This document shows, one piece after another, positions 1-15,200 of a DNA stretch of 64,000 nt; positions within the stretch are counted from its first letter, which is position 1, and each line of letters starts with the position of its first letter. A program made the position numbers and the translations under genes. Below the pieces are notes generated by a model. It did no database searches, was not told the origin of the DNA, and saw only the letters and a program-made list of their open reading frames with translations. Source of the DNA: Apostichopus japonicus (taxonomy: Eukaryota; Echinodermata; Holothuroidea; Aspidochirotida; Stichopodidae); NCBI RefSeq assembly GCF_037975245.1, contig NC_092562.1, positions 31,624,554 through 31,688,553 of the forward strand, in the 5' to 3' direction.

Positions 1-12
1 ATAGAGACATAC

Positions 13-209
13 CTAGTAACTCCCACGATCCGGCCAGGAATGGCCCTCTTCAAGTGTTCCTTGACAGCAAAGAAAGCAGCGTGAGGGCCACCGTACCCCA
101 GAGGTACCCCCAAACGCTGGCAGTTACCCAACGCTATGTCAACACCAAGCTCACCGGGAGGAGTTAAAAGGGTCAGAGCGAGTAAATCTGTGGCACACAC
201 TGTCAGGGC
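13..209 (-). CDS. GLDC: GLDC exon 7
   Basis: Acceptor ctctggcag precedes the exon and donor AG|GTATGT follows it, cutting codon phase 2. The 65 whole codons start [15 protein letters not shown] and include [29 protein letters not shown] and IPGRIVGVT. These match the conserved segment before the 'TRDATGKE' region of animal P-proteins. The exon lies 12 bp from the window edge, so the next exon is out of view. Confidence 0.95.
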
Positions 210-3200
210 CTGCCAGAGATAATAACATCAGTATTGACACAATGCTCAGGGCTCCATAAGATATGATGAATTTTTGGAGTTATCGTTTTTCTGATTACAT
301 AGGTATTGGACAAGGAATCTTTCTCGGTCAAAGGCAGTTACCTATCGTTTCAAATACACATATTATGAAACTAAGTTGCATAGATCTTACATAAATAAAT
401 AAAATTATATATAATTCACTACATATTGAAATACAATGATCCAAGTCCAACATAACACTTGTAAACAACCATACAATATAATATCAAAATGTCTACTCTA
501 GAATTAGAATGTTACAGAGCAGATGGTGAATACTCTTTAGTTAAAGATGAAATGTTCTTTGTTTTCTGTTATCCTAAGTATTAAATATGAGGATGAACAT
601 CAGTACAGTGGGTAGGGAGAGGAAGCCGAGAAGGGGGACATTTGTTAACATGAATGGAAGAATAAGTCATTTAATAGAGCAAAAGCTTTCCACAGGTCTG
701 GTCACATTGAAAGCCAGAAAAATTAAAATTAGAAAACAGTTTGAATGATAATAATTTCTTGTCTTCAAAGTCATAATCTTCTCAAGATCAAATAATATCA
801 TGTGTTTCACAACGAGCTAGTTAGCAAATGTTTACTTTGACTATAGTGTTTGAACAAGGGGGACCCTTTTGTTCCTTAAATATATAAACAATGGTAACAA
901 GTAGTTATATTTGCATAGTGGTACTTAATGAGTCACAAGATTACAGTGGGAACCGGATTTGGATGGATCTAACAGGAAACCTGGTAGAACAATCGACAGT
1001 AATGTTAACCGTTCATCACACAGGATTTTGCTCTTGTTTACAAAAAATGAACTGGACTTCTATTTTCTTTTTGTATCTTTGAATATTGTTGAGGTTTGAT
1101 TGTCATGCAGTTTTCAGGCAATTAAATATTCATTCGGACTTTGAAATAGTTGCTTGAACTTCGGAAGCAAAAAAAACCTGCAGCTTTAGCCTTTAGGCCT
1201 ATAAATAATAGCCACATTTGTTCACAATAAACTACAAACCTTTTCTTTTTACACTAACCTTCCCTGCTTTGGCTCTCTTTACAAGATTGTTGAAGTCTTC
1301 AACGTTGCCATCAGTGTCAGGATATTGAAACAAAACACCAGCAACGTCGTTACCATGGAAATCCATCAATGAATGGGAGCACACCACTACCTCGATACCA
1401 AAAGGCCTGAAATGAAACAATAACTGAATTTTATAATCTTACGTCATGTTATGCATTGAACCGTGCTGCTCCTCACACTGTTGCCAGATTCTAAATCACA
1501 AATGCTAGAATTTTGAAGTCCACAATGTACTGTATGAAGGTCATCAGCAGCATTGCCCCAAATATGCTAGATAGTTAAATAATGGTCACTTATATTCAAT
1601 TTAGTTACATTTTACAGCCACTTAAAAGAGCATTTTTCTCGACTAGAAACACTAATTGAATTAATACACCTGCTGTATTATAGACATAGGGATGTTGTAC
1701 ATAGTAAGCTGATATCACCAAATACACCAGCACAGAAATGAACAATGCCAACAGACTCAGTACTGCAGCAACATGCTGTATTATAGACATAGGGATGTTG
1801 TAGTAGGCTGATATCACCAAATACACCAGCACAGAAATGAACAATGCCAACAGACTCAGTACTGCAGCAATATGCTGTATTATAGACATAGGGATGTTGT
1901 AGTAGGCTGATATCACCAAATACACCAGCACAGAAATGAACAATGCCAACAGACTCAGTACTGCAGCAATATGCTGTATTATAGACATAGGGATGTTGTA
2001 GTAGGCTGATATCACCAAATACACCTGGCTTGGAAAGGAGGAGTATCACAAATAGGTTCTTCATTTCCATTTTGTTTTCAGTTTCATTAAATTATTAGAG
2101 AGAGATTTTGTAAGGTGAAAGACATAAATCAGAAGCCGCTAGATTGACTCCACTACAGTCATAGATGAGCAGTGATTCGTCCATTCACATTGATGTGATT
2201 TCAGAATTTCCAAGCTCGGCCAATTTGACAGCCAGCAAACATTTTGGACGGCAAACGTAAACTTAGAAACCAAAAAAATCCAGAGATCAGTATTAAGTGA
2301 AAATCACAGGCAACTTAAGGAGCACAGGATCTTCAGTATTGTTTTACCAGTGGGATTTGGGGGGGGGGGGTTAATCCTGATTGATGTCACCCTATTTCAT
2401 CCCCATTTCATCTCAAAGTAATTTAAAGATTCTGCCTTTGATATCAGTGCAAGGTTCTGATAGAGATAGATGTTGCACAACATTCCCCTTATCATAATTC
2501 AAATGTACGTGCATGCTCGGCACTTAAGATGTACTTTTAAAAGGTACCTAGATGTTCTATGAATAAACATCTGCTCGTGTAATTGTCCTGCTGACAAGAA
2601 CTTGTGAACTGATTTCTTATCTATAATGAACTAAAACAAATAGCAGTTTGATAACTCTACAACAAACACAAGAGGAGATTAAATAAACCATTATAGGCTG
2701 GTTTGACACATGTTCAGCCTACACGATGTATGTCATTTTGCGAGCTTTGTAAAGTAACCCATCTAGGGGAACCAAAAAACTAAACTTTCGAAAGAAATGT
2801 GTAACCAATAAAACTGCCAGCATCACACTAAACTTATTGCTCCTTTTCTGAGATATTAATACATCTCAAATATGTTATGAATGGCCTCCAATATCTTACA
2901 ATGTTTATGATACTACATCACAAATTCACAATTTGATCAAATAAATACAACCTTCCCTGTTTTTACCACCAAACTAGCCCTTAATTAGCTATTGTGTGTG
3001 ATGATTCCATTTCACTTTTTATGATAGTATTACTCACATGCAAACAGAAAATTCAAATATGTGGAAAAAACTGCCATTTACTTTTTCTTTACTTGAAATC
3101 AAACATTATTCAATATACTGAATTACCTTGTTATATAGCATTATAATAACAGCATTATCCAATACCGAATATATTATGCAAAATCCACTAGACTAATTAA

Positions 3201-6200
3201 GTCATTTAAACTGACCATCCTAAGCCACTAGCCTAATAAGGTCATCTATACTGACCATCCTTTTAAAGCCACTAGACTAATAAGCTCATCTATATGTATT
3301 TATCCAGATTTTTATCCAAACTCACAAGAGAGAGACTGGATAATCAAGCACAATGCTGACTGATTTGACATAACTACTTTATTTGCTTAAAAAGCTGATT
3401 TTTTATTGACTCTTTCTACTGGTACTTGATAACATGTATACATCTACCAGTCATTACTGTGGAACATCAAACAGACATCATTTCATTGGCATACACATGA
3501 TGCAGGTATACAATAGAATACTTACTGTCATTATCAATTGTTTAATGGGCCTCACATCTACTGTTTAAAAGGGACCAAGATTTGACACTATACCCTAAAC
3601 ACCTTGAGATCATAAATATAGTCTGATTCTACCTGTGAGCAGGCTTAGCAACAGTATCCACAATGGTTGACAAGGAATATGGATTAACTTTGTACTTTAT
3701 TCAAGGACAAGGGTTATTGATTGAAATAGTTTGCAACATTATTGAACCAAGTCATCATGTGGCTTGCTATCTAGCCTGGTGGCCAATTCATCATGTGGCT
3801 TGCTATCTACCCTGGTGACCAATTCATCATGTGGCTTGCTATCTAGCCTGGTGAACCAATTCATCATGTGGCTTGCTATCTAGCCTGGTGACCAATTCAT
3901 CATGTGGCTTGCTATCTAGCCTGGTGAACCAATTCATCATGTGGCTTGCTATCTAGCCTGGTGAACCAATTCATCATGTGGCTTGCTATCTAGCCTGGTG
4001 AACCACTTCATCATGTGGCTTGCTATCTAGCCTGGTGAACCAATTCATCATGTGGCTTGCTATCTAGCCTGGTGAACCACTTCATCATGTGGCTTGCTAT
4101 CTAGCCTGGTGACCAATTCATCATGTGGCTTGCTATCTAGCCTGGTGAATCACTTCATCATGTGGCTTGCTATCTAGCCTGGTGAACCACTTCATCATGT
4201 GGCTTGCTATCTAGCCTGGTGAACCACTTCATCATGTGGCTTGCTATCTAGCCTGGTGAACCAATTCATCATGTGGCTTGCTATCTAGCCTGGTGAACCA
4301 CTTCATCATGTGGCTTGCTATCTAGCCTGGTGACCAATTCATCATGTGGCTTGCTATCTAGCCTGGTGAACCAATTCATCATATGGCTTGCTACCTAGCC
4401 TGGTGAACCACTTCATCATGTGGCTTGCTATCTAGCCTGGTGAACCACTTCATCATGTGGCTTGCTACCTAGCCTGGTGAACCACTTCATCATGTGGCTT
4501 GCTATCTAGCCTGGTGAACCACTTCATCATGTGGCTTGCTATCTAGCCTGGTGAACCACTTCATCATGTGGCTTGCTATCTAGCCTGGTGAACCAATTCA
4601 TCATGTGGCTTGCTATCTAGCCTGGTGACCAATTCATCATGTGGCTTGCTATCTAGCCTGGTGAACCAATTCATCATGTGGCTTGCTATCTAGCCTGGTG
4701 AACCACTTCATCATGTGGCTTGCTATCTAGCCTGGTGAACCAATTCATCATGTGGCTTGCTATCTACCCTGGTGGCCACTTCATCATGTGGCTTGCTATC
4801 TACCCTGGTGAACCACTTCATCATGTGGCTTGCTATCTAGCCTGGTGAACCAATTCATCATGTGGCTTGCTATCTAGCCTGTTGAACCAATTCATCATGT
4901 GGCTTGCTATCTAGCCTGGTGAACCAATTCATCATGTGGCTTGCTATCTAGCCTGGTGGCCAATTCATCATGTGGCTTGCTATCTAGCCTGGTGAACCAA
5001 TTCATCATGTGGCTTGCTATCTAGCCTGGTGAACCAATTCATCATGTGGCTTGCTATCTAGCCTGGTGACCAATTCATCATGTGGCTTGCTATCTAGCCT
5101 GGTGAACCAATTCATCATGTGGCTTGCTATCTACCCTGGTGAACCACTTCATCATGTGGCTTGCTATCTAGCCTGGTGAACCACTTCATCATGTGGCTTG
5201 CTATCTAGCCTGGTGAACCAATTCACCATGTGGCTTGCTATCTAGCCTGGTGAACCAATTCATCATGTGGCTTGCTATCTAGCCTGGTGAACCACTTCAT
5301 CATGTGGCTTGCTATCTAGCCTGGTGAACCAATTCATCATGTGGCTTGCTATCTAGCCTGGTGAACCACTTCATCATGTGGTTTGCTATCTAGCCTGGTG
5401 AACCAATTCATCATGTGGCTTGCTATCTAGCCTGGTGAACCACTTCATCATGTGGCTTGCTATCTAGCCTGGTGAACCACTTCATCATGTGGCTTGCTAT
5501 CTAGCCTGGTGAACCAATTCATCATGTGGCTTGCTATCTACCCTGGTGACCAATTCATCATGTGAATTGCTATCTAGCTTGGTGTATCCTTCATCAAGAA
5601 GCTTGGTATGAAGCCAGATGAACTACCATACTATCTTCACAGCATGCACCAGCCAACATTGATACAGATGTCATGGTCAGTGTCATCAACAGTTGTTCTT
5701 GAACTACTTCCGGTTCATGTCAAGAGTATTTGGGAATCGCAAATGATAGGACGTGGAGCAGAGAACCAACTTAGGGCCTCAAGACACAAACACCTACAGA
5801 ACCCTCCTTCAAGCCTCAAGACACAAACACCTACAGTACCAACTTCAAGCCTCGAGACACAAACACCTACAGAACCCTCCTTCAAGCCTCAAGACACAAA
5901 CACCTACAGAACCCTCCTTCAAGCCTCAAGACACAAACACCTACAGAACCCTCCTTCAAGCTTCGAGACACAAACACCTACAGAACCCTCCTTCAAGCCT
6001 CAAGACACAAACACCTACAGAACCCTCCTTCAAGCCTCGAGACAAAAACACCTACAGAACCCTCCTTCAAGCCTCGAGACACAAACACCTACAGAACCCT
6101 CCTTCAAGCCTCGAGACACAAACACCTACAGAACCCTCCTTCAAGCCTCGAGACACAAACACCTACAGAACCCTCCTTCAAGCCTCGAGACACAAACACC

Positions 6201-9200
6201 TACAGAACCCTCCTTCAAGCCTCGAGACACAAACACCTACAGAACCCTCCTTCAAGCCTCGAGACACAAACACCTACAGTACCCTCCTTCAAGCCTCGAG
6301 ACACAAACACCTACAGAACCCTCCTTCAAGCCTCAAGACACAAACACCTACAGACCCCTCCTCCAAGCCTCGAGGCCCAAACACCTACAGACCCCTCCTT
6401 CAAGCCTCGAGGCCCAAACACCTACAGACCCCTCCTTCAAGCCTCGAGGCCCAAACACCTACAGACCCCTCCTTCAAGCCTCGAGGCCCAAACACCTACA
6501 GACCCCTCCTTCAAGCCTCGAGGCCCAAACACCTACAGACCCCTCCTTCAAGCCTCGAGACACAAACACCTACAGACCCCTCCTTCAAGCCTCACACCGT
6601 TTTTTGTCATTGATACTTACTCTGCTCGTGTCTGTACGACTGCGATGGTTTGTGGATGACATTTTGAATCGACATAGAATTTCTTCTTTTTAGTTTGCCT
6701 GAAATGAAGAAAACAGTAGACAGCTTACTCAGTAAAACACTCTCAGCTTAGATATGGTTATCCTCATATAATGTGTAAACTGTCACTAAAATTAGTATGA
6801 TATATTTATCATTACTTCTCTTGATTGGCCACATTCAAGGTATGTTGAGTATGTGTTACTATCAGTAACAGTGGTGTTAGTGTGGATAGAACGCGATGCT
6901 TAGTCTTGGCAGTAAACTATTTAGGATAGCATCCAATACCAAACCAGGTATACTTTACTATGTGTAGCTTTGACAGGCAGCAAAGTACAATATTAATGAC
7001 TAGTCTTGCTGGGTGATAAACCATAAATACCGGCGACATAACTCTTGACCTCATCAATCTTCCTAACAATTATTCTGCACTTTTACCCACTTGCACACCT
7101 CTTTTATTTCACAGGGTAAACAAACTTTTTCAAAGAAAAAAGAAAAAAAACATTTGATATGTTGCCAAGTAGGAAGTGGAAGGCAAGCAAACAAGTATAG
7201 TACTTAAGCCACTCCACATCAGTCATAAAATATCAGGCATATTTTATTCCAGGGCTGTGTCATGGAGTGCTAAGGATTCACTGTATGGCCTTTGGTTTCT
7301 AAGAACTGTTTATCAGCCACATGTTGACTCTCTGTAATGTGATTCTCACTTGACTATATAAGACCAGTGAATATTAAAGTGGAGATATACCTCTCTGCTA
7401 GCGGAAGCAAGTATAATAAATACTAAGGTTTTAAAATTGACCAAATAGTTTGAAATTTGTTGTAACCATTGATTAAACACACTGACAGAGTCACTATGGT
7501 TGAGAATTTCCTGGCAGCCGTCTGCACAAAACAACCACCAGTATCGAATAGTGTACCTGATCTGAGATCTCCATAGTTGATAACCTACAATTGACACTGA
7601 TACAGAACTAGTAAATAATTAGACTCTAATAACATCCTCTGTACCTCGTTACATGTATACAGAACGTCAGATAACTGTTTAGCATATATTCTAGGTACCA
7701 TTCTGGTCAGATGACTCACCTGAAGCAGACTGCCATAGCCTCAGCCGCAGCAGTTGCTTCATCCAGCAAGGATGAGTTAGCCACCTCCATTCCTGTCAGG
7801 TCACAGACCATAGTCTGAAAATTCAACAGGTTTTGTAGTCTACCCTGTGAGATTTCTGCTTGGTACGGAGTGTACTGTGTGTACCTAGGAAATGAGCAAC
7901 CAACATAGAAATTGGCATTCATAGTAATTAATAATAGTATTAATAATAGTAATTTAAAACACTAAATGATAGTACAATAAGGGTATCAATACATGGTACT
8001 TATCCCCTCCTCCCCCCCCCCCAAACAAAACCCCCAAAAAGGAACTTCAAATGCTTTGGCCTCATCAGCATACTGTACATAATAATTTAACCCTTTTTGC
8101 AAGGGAGGAAGAGTTATTCCGTGGGTGGACAAAATATAACCAGGAAGTACTAATCAAATAACACTTACAATATGGAGTCGATTGCCTGTAGTACTATACC
8201 AAAGTTCCTGCAAACTATCTTTAAGCGTTAGTTTGAGCTTTGATGCTTACAATGTATTGTACAGTAACAACCAGATATGTGTCAGTTCAAGTTGAAGGCA
8301 AAATCAAAACACATTCCACAGCTTGGGCCAAGATTGAAAAGTAATCTGGCTTATTTGTTAGAGATGAGCTTGCATTGCCAACTTGTAGTTTGTATTGGGA
8401 TACAAATTACAGGCATCTTTTGTTGAAAACCTGAGCAAATTGTCTCTATTCAGAAGAACAGGAGAAGTATTATTCTTGTTTTTTTTAAGTTCAGTCCAAA
8501 ACCAAACTAGATATTAAACTTATTTTTGATTAAGGTAATTTACATCAGTCCACTGTTATTTTTCTTTGCAACCAATATAAAGAATGACAAAGTATCTTCC
8601 AATTATACTTTTCGAACAATTATTATTGTATGCTTGTATTTATCTTAGGACAGCCATATGCGAGTAATTCCTAAGAGGCCGATGATGTAAATTTAAGCAA
8701 CATTTCACTTATTTCAATAGGGCTGCACCTTTGTGCTGTAATCAAGGTACCACAACCACACCTGAATTGATGACTGTATAACGTATCCCCAGAGATAGTG
8801 CCCAGAGTTTCATCAAAACATGATGAAATATATATATCAATAAAAAAAGTATGTGAAATATATATGGGCAGGAGTGACACATCATACAACTTGATATGTA
8901 TATGATTCAGAAATAAATTTGGAAATGAGTGGCAATTGTAAAGTCTTTCAACATTTTAAATGTTCCAATTTGTTTGCCCGCACAGTGCTATACCCATGCA
9001 TGCACTAAAGACCAATGAAACGTGAGTAAACAGTGGACACTATGTGCATATATGCACAGTATGATATGTGTGTTAAACAGACATTTCAATGATAAGTGAG
9101 TGCTTAAAATAGTGAGTAAACCATTCAAAATTCAAGCATCTGATAAACATGACTATATTGTTCAAATCAATAAACCATGCAAGGTAATTGTAAGAGATGA

Positions 9201-12200
9201 CATGTTTGTCATACTTGCGACAAATACGAAACATGAGAACTAAACAATTAACTGTGCAAGGTATAATTGTAAGAGACGATATGTTTGTCCAGTAACAGCA
9301 GAGAAATACGAAACATGGTAACTAATCAATAAACCGTGCAAGGTATAATTGTAAGAGACGATATGTTTGTAATAGCAGCGAAATATACAAAACATGGTAA
9401 CTAATCAATAAACCGTGCAAGGTATAATTGTAAGAGACGATATGTTTGTACAGTAACAGCAGCGAAATACAAAACATGGTAACTAATTAATAAACCGTGC
9501 AAGGTATAATTGTAAGAGACGATATGTTTGTACAGTAACAGCAGAGAAATACGAAACATGGTAACTAATCAATAAACCGTGCAAGGTATAACTGTAAGAG
9601 AAGATAGCTTTGTACAGTAACAGCAGCGAAATACGAAACATGGTAACTAATTAATAAACCGTGTAAGGTATAACTGTAAGAGAAGATATGTTTGTAATAG
9701 CAGCAATCAATACAAAATCCTGCAAACTAATCACTGATAAGGTTGTTTTTTATCAGATTTAATCAAAGTTATTTTTGACAAAGTTTATCTGCAATATTTT
9801 GAGTTGTTCTTATAAATAAACTAGTCAATGGTAAATATTGTTTATAAATAGCCTGAGACACAGCTGATATTATGGAACTAGGGTTTTCATTCCTTTTTTG
9901 ACAGTGCTGATGACAATCTTAATGAGGACTTTTGTTCTTCCTTATCCTGTTTTTCTCTTAGATAGCAACCTTATCTTACCTTAACATTATTCAAATATAA
10001 GTCACTGAATGACTTTAGCACAGTAAAGTAATCAATTTGATATTTTATTGCATTTGCAGAGTAAACCAGTCTCCAGTACACTTGAACAGAATTAACTTTA
10101 CAGCAGCTACCATAAAGAGTAGTACTGCATTGTGGGTATTGTGACTCGCTTCAAGTTCAAAGCAACACTTAGCTGCTTTGAATAAATCAGTTGGTTAGTA
10201 CCTCACATACATCAGTAATTAGATGCACACTGTAAACTAGTTTTGATTTTGCTTCCTTACCAGCCAGGATTTTCCAGTACATTTCGAAGGATGGGATAAG
10301 GCGTATGGCAGTTATTGTAACCCATACCGATGTAACTCCTCCATATTTGGTTCTTCTCCGCAATCACCTTCAGGTCTTTCAGAACTTCACTTTCACCTCG
10401 TAAAAGGAAGAAGTAACCATGGAAACATTGTGAAAAAAATACATTGTGCAATTAATTGACAGAGTTCTTTTCAAATTAGTACTGCATCTCTTTAAAGATC
10501 TGGCTTTAGGATTTACAATGATTTCAAGTTGGTTACAGAAGCATCAGGATTGATCTCTAGATATAGAGTAGATCTCTGTCACCAAAAAAGGACTTGCATT
10601 GGTTGATACAGGGTAGCATGGCCTACAGAGGAATTATGACCTTCCTGTGCACAGGGTTTGATCCGCACATGATACAATCAGTGTCAGTGACCAACATAGT
10701 TGGATAGGGCAAACAACAGAGAGCAGGAGGCTCGGGTTCATATTATCCCGGTGGAGGCTCTGTTTTCACTGTCCTGGATTTTCCAACTCATTGCCAATTC
10801 AAATATGCAAATGACCCAGAACCAGATATATACTTTGGGTTTGGAACAGGAAATAAATTGCTAAAGTACCACTGAACAAAACAATGACCAGAACACATTG
10901 GCTGATAATCTTTGTTCATCATGTCACTTGAGAACTGTCAAAAATACCTGTTTTCTCTCCCATTATAAACTAGGTTTTATAGTGACTCACAAATCCATTT
11001 AGACAAGTCTTCAAGTTTCAGGATTCTTCTTTTTTCTTTATTAATAAATGGGAATATAAACCCAAAAAACAGGATATATGAATTTGACTTCATATCAGTC
11101 AACTAATTAGTGACTTCATTTCAATAATTCTGTTAGATTGGTAGAAAATCCATGTTTTATCTGTATTATGTGGTAAGGTTAATTGATTATTAGTTGGTTA
11201 TCTGGTGGTAATTAATGTAAGGTAATCATGTCCATTCCTCTGGATCCATTATATTGAAGGACAATTCCTTCTTTCATTCATGTTATATTTCTCTTCAAGG
11301 TTACCCATGATGAATACCATCAATTATCTTGTTACATCAGGTCTGGTAACTACCTTGGATGGGTATGTTAAAAGAGGCTGTTTACATAACAGACTTGCTT
11401 CAAGTATTCAAGATTAGACTGCTATACATAGAGAAAGATCTAAGAAGTGAGAGCCAACCTTGACAGGATTACAAGGGACAGAGAAAGAGATATAATAGCT
11501 GCCCATCCATTCAGTACAAATAATGCAAGTCCCACCAAAGTACAATGCTAAGCACCTCTGCTGAGTAAAATGCCCTTTCACTTGAACAACAACAAGCTAT
11601 TACAAAGAGTGTGATATTGATTAATGGGACTAGATACAAGCTGCAAACATTCTGGTTACATATATATTACACAAGCATGCTTGTACTGTATATGTAAGTG
11701 GCAGCATGTACAGCAACTTATAATTGTTCATATCATATGGGAGCTGAATGTACAGTAACTTTTGTCAATGGGCAGACTAGTGCTAAAATATTACATTATT
11801 ACATAGTAATACAGCACTTGGTAGGTTGAGTAAAGGAAAACATCTGTAGTAAACTGGTATGAGAGGAGTAAGTTAACTTGACCAGTCACCACCACTGGTC
11901 AGTAACATTATACCCACAAAGTGTGGCTGCGAAGTAAACTTGACCAGTCACCACCACTGGTCAGTAACATTATACCCACAAAGTGTGGTTGCGAAGTAAA
12001 CTTGACCAGTCACCACCACTGGTCAGTAACATTATACCCACAAAGTTGGCTGCGAAGTAAACTTGACCAGTCACCACCACTGGTTAGTAACATTATACCC
12101 ACAAAGTGTGGCTGCAAAGTAAACTTGACCAGTCACCACCACTGGTTAGTAACATTATACCCACAAAGTGTGGCTGCAAAGTAAACTTGACCAGTCACCA

Positions 12201-15200
12201 CCACTGGTTAGTAACATTATACCCACAAAGTGTGGTTGCGAAGTAAACTTGACCAGTCACCACCACTGGTTAGTAACATTATACCCACAAAGTGTGGTTG
12301 CGAAGTAAACTTGACCAGTCACCACCACTGGTTAGTAACATTATACCCACAAAGTGTGGTTGCGAAGTAAACTTGACCAGTCACCACCACTGGTTAGTAA
12401 CATTATACCCACAAAGTGTGGTTGCGAAGTAAACTTGACCAGTCACCACCACTGGTTAGTTACATTATACCCACAAAGTGTGGCTGCGAAGTAAACTTGA
12501 CCAGTCACCACCACTGGTTAGTTACATTATACCCACAAAGTGTGGCTGCAAAGTAAACTTGACCAGTCACCACCACTGGTTAGTAACATTATACCCACAA
12601 AGTGTGGCTGCAAAGTAAACTTGACCAGTCACCACCACTGGTTAGTAACATTATACCCACAAAGTGTGGTTGGGAAGTAAACTTGACCAGTCACCACCAC
12701 TGGTTAGTAACATTATACCCACAAAGTGTGGTTGGGAAGTAAACTTGACCAGTCACCACCACTGGTTAGTAACATTATACCCACAAAGTGTGGTTGCGAA
12801 GTAAACTTGACCAGTCACCACCACTGGTTAGTTACATTATACCCACAAAGTGTGGTTGCGAAGTAAACTTGACCAGTCACCACCGCTGGTTAGTTACATT
12901 ATACCCACAAAGTGTGGCTGCGAAGTAAACTTGACCAGTCACCACCGCTGGTTAGTTACATTATACCCACAAAGTGTGGCTGCGAAGTAAACTTGACCAG
13001 TCACCACCGCTGGTTAGTAACATTATACCCACAAAGTGTGGCTGCGAAGTAAACTTGACCAGTCACCACCGCTGGTTAGTAACATTATACCCACAAAGTG
13101 TGGCTGCGAAGTAAACTTGACCAGTCACCACCGCTGGTTAGTAACATTATACCCACAAAGTGTGGCTGCAAAGTAAACTTGACCAGTCACCACCACTGGT
13201 TAGTAACATTATACCCACAAAGTGTGGTTGCGAAGTAAACTTGACCAGTCACCACCACTGGTTAGTAACATTATACCCACAAAGTGTGGTTGCGAAGTAA
13301 ACTTGACCAGTCACCACCACTGGTTAGTAACATTATACCCACAAAGTGTGGTTGCGAAGTAAACTTGACCAGTCACCACCACTGGTTAGTAACATTATAC
13401 CCACAAAGTGTGGTTGCGAAGTAAACTTGACCAGTCACCACCACTGGTTAGTTACATTATACCCACAAAGTGTGGTTGCGAAGTAAACTTGACCAGTCAC
13501 CACCACTGGTTAGTTACATTATACCCACAAAGTGTGGCTGCAAAGTAAACTTGACCAGTCACCACCACTGGTTAGTAACATTATACCCACAAAGTGTGGT
13601 TGGGAAGTAAACTTGACCAGTCACCACCACTGGTTAGTAACATTATACCCACAAAGTGTGGTTGGGAAGTAAACTTGACCAGTCACCACCACTGGTTAGT
13701 AACATTATACCCACAAAGTGTGGTTGGGAAGTAAACTTGACCAGTCACCACCACTGGTTAGTAACATTATACCCACAAAGTGTGGTTGCGAAGTAAACTT
13801 GACCAGTCACCACCACTGGTTAGTTACATTATACCCACAAAGTGTGGTTGCGAAGTAAACTTGACCAGTCACCACCGCTGGTTAGTTACATTATACCCAC
13901 AAAGTGTGGTTGCGAAGTAAACTTGACCAGTCACCACCGCTGGTTAGTTACATTATACCCACAAAGTGTGGCTGCGAAGTAAACTTGACCAGTCACCACC
14001 GCTGGTTAGTAACATTATACCCACAAAGTGTGGCTGCGAAGTAAACTTGACCAGTCACCACCGCTGGTTAGTTACATTATACCCACAAAGTGTGGCTGCG
14101 AAGTAAACTTGACCAGTCACCACCGCTGGTTAGTAACATTATACCCACAAAGTGTGGCTGCGAAGTAAACTTGACCAGTCACCACCGCTGGTTAGTAACA
14201 TTATACCCACAAAGTGTGGTTGCGAAGTAAACTTGACCAGTCACCACCGCTGGTTAGTAACATTATACCCACAAAGTGTGGCTGCGAAGTAAACTTGACC
14301 AGTCACCACCACTGGTTAGTAACATTATACCCACAAAGTGTGGTTGCGAAGTAAACTTGACCAGTCACCACCACTGGTTAGTTACATTATACCCACAAAG
14401 TGTGGTTGCGAAGTAAACTTGACCAGTCACCACCACTGGTTAGTTACATTATACCCACAAAGTGTGGTTGCGAAGTAAACTTGACCAGTCACCACCACTG
14501 GTTAGTAACATTATACCCACAAAGTGTGGCTGCAAAGTAAACTTGACCAGTCACCACCATTGGTTAGTTACATTATACCCACAAAGTGTGGCTGCCAAGT
14601 AAACTTGACAGGTCACCACAACTGGAAACTGGTTAGTAACATTATACCCACAAAGTGTGGTTGCAGGGCCACTTCTATGTCCACTGATCATAATGCTGAT
14701 GATTCCTAACATTAAATGTTACAACTTCTTTTTGGTGATACAATGATCCCTATTATATTAATAATAAGCAGCTTTAAATGGTTCCTTCATACCCCTCCCT
14801 CCTCCCCTCCCCCTCCCACCCCCGTTGCATGGATATTTACCAAATTTGGCACAACTATTGCATGGATATACATGCACTGATACTGGCACAACCATGTATA
14901 AATACTTCTGATCATTTAAAAGAGCTGAGACTAATAAATCTGTTTGCAGATTTGTTCATCATCTCACTGGCAATCAGTATAATTATACTTACATCTGGGT
15001 GAATCAAGTTTCAAGTCTGCCCTGTGTCGAATACTTTCAGGAACCGTCTTGTCCACAAGCTCATCTAGACTCTGGAAACAGAAGACACAAAGATAATTAA
15101 AATAATCATTTGTTTTACTTCGATCCGAATCTACACCATTAAGAAGCAAACCTAAGTGTTTTTGAACACTGTATAATCCTGGGACTCTTAGAAGGAACAA

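Noticed and set aside
1605-2070. Hydrophobic 33-residue repeat protein on the minus strand
   Set aside because: It is a 99-bp tandem repeat in a GLDC intron; the open frame follows from the period.
11871-14664. CRISPR-like array of 62-bp units
   Set aside because: Units are head-to-tail with no unique spacers, in an intron of an animal gene. It is a minisatellite.
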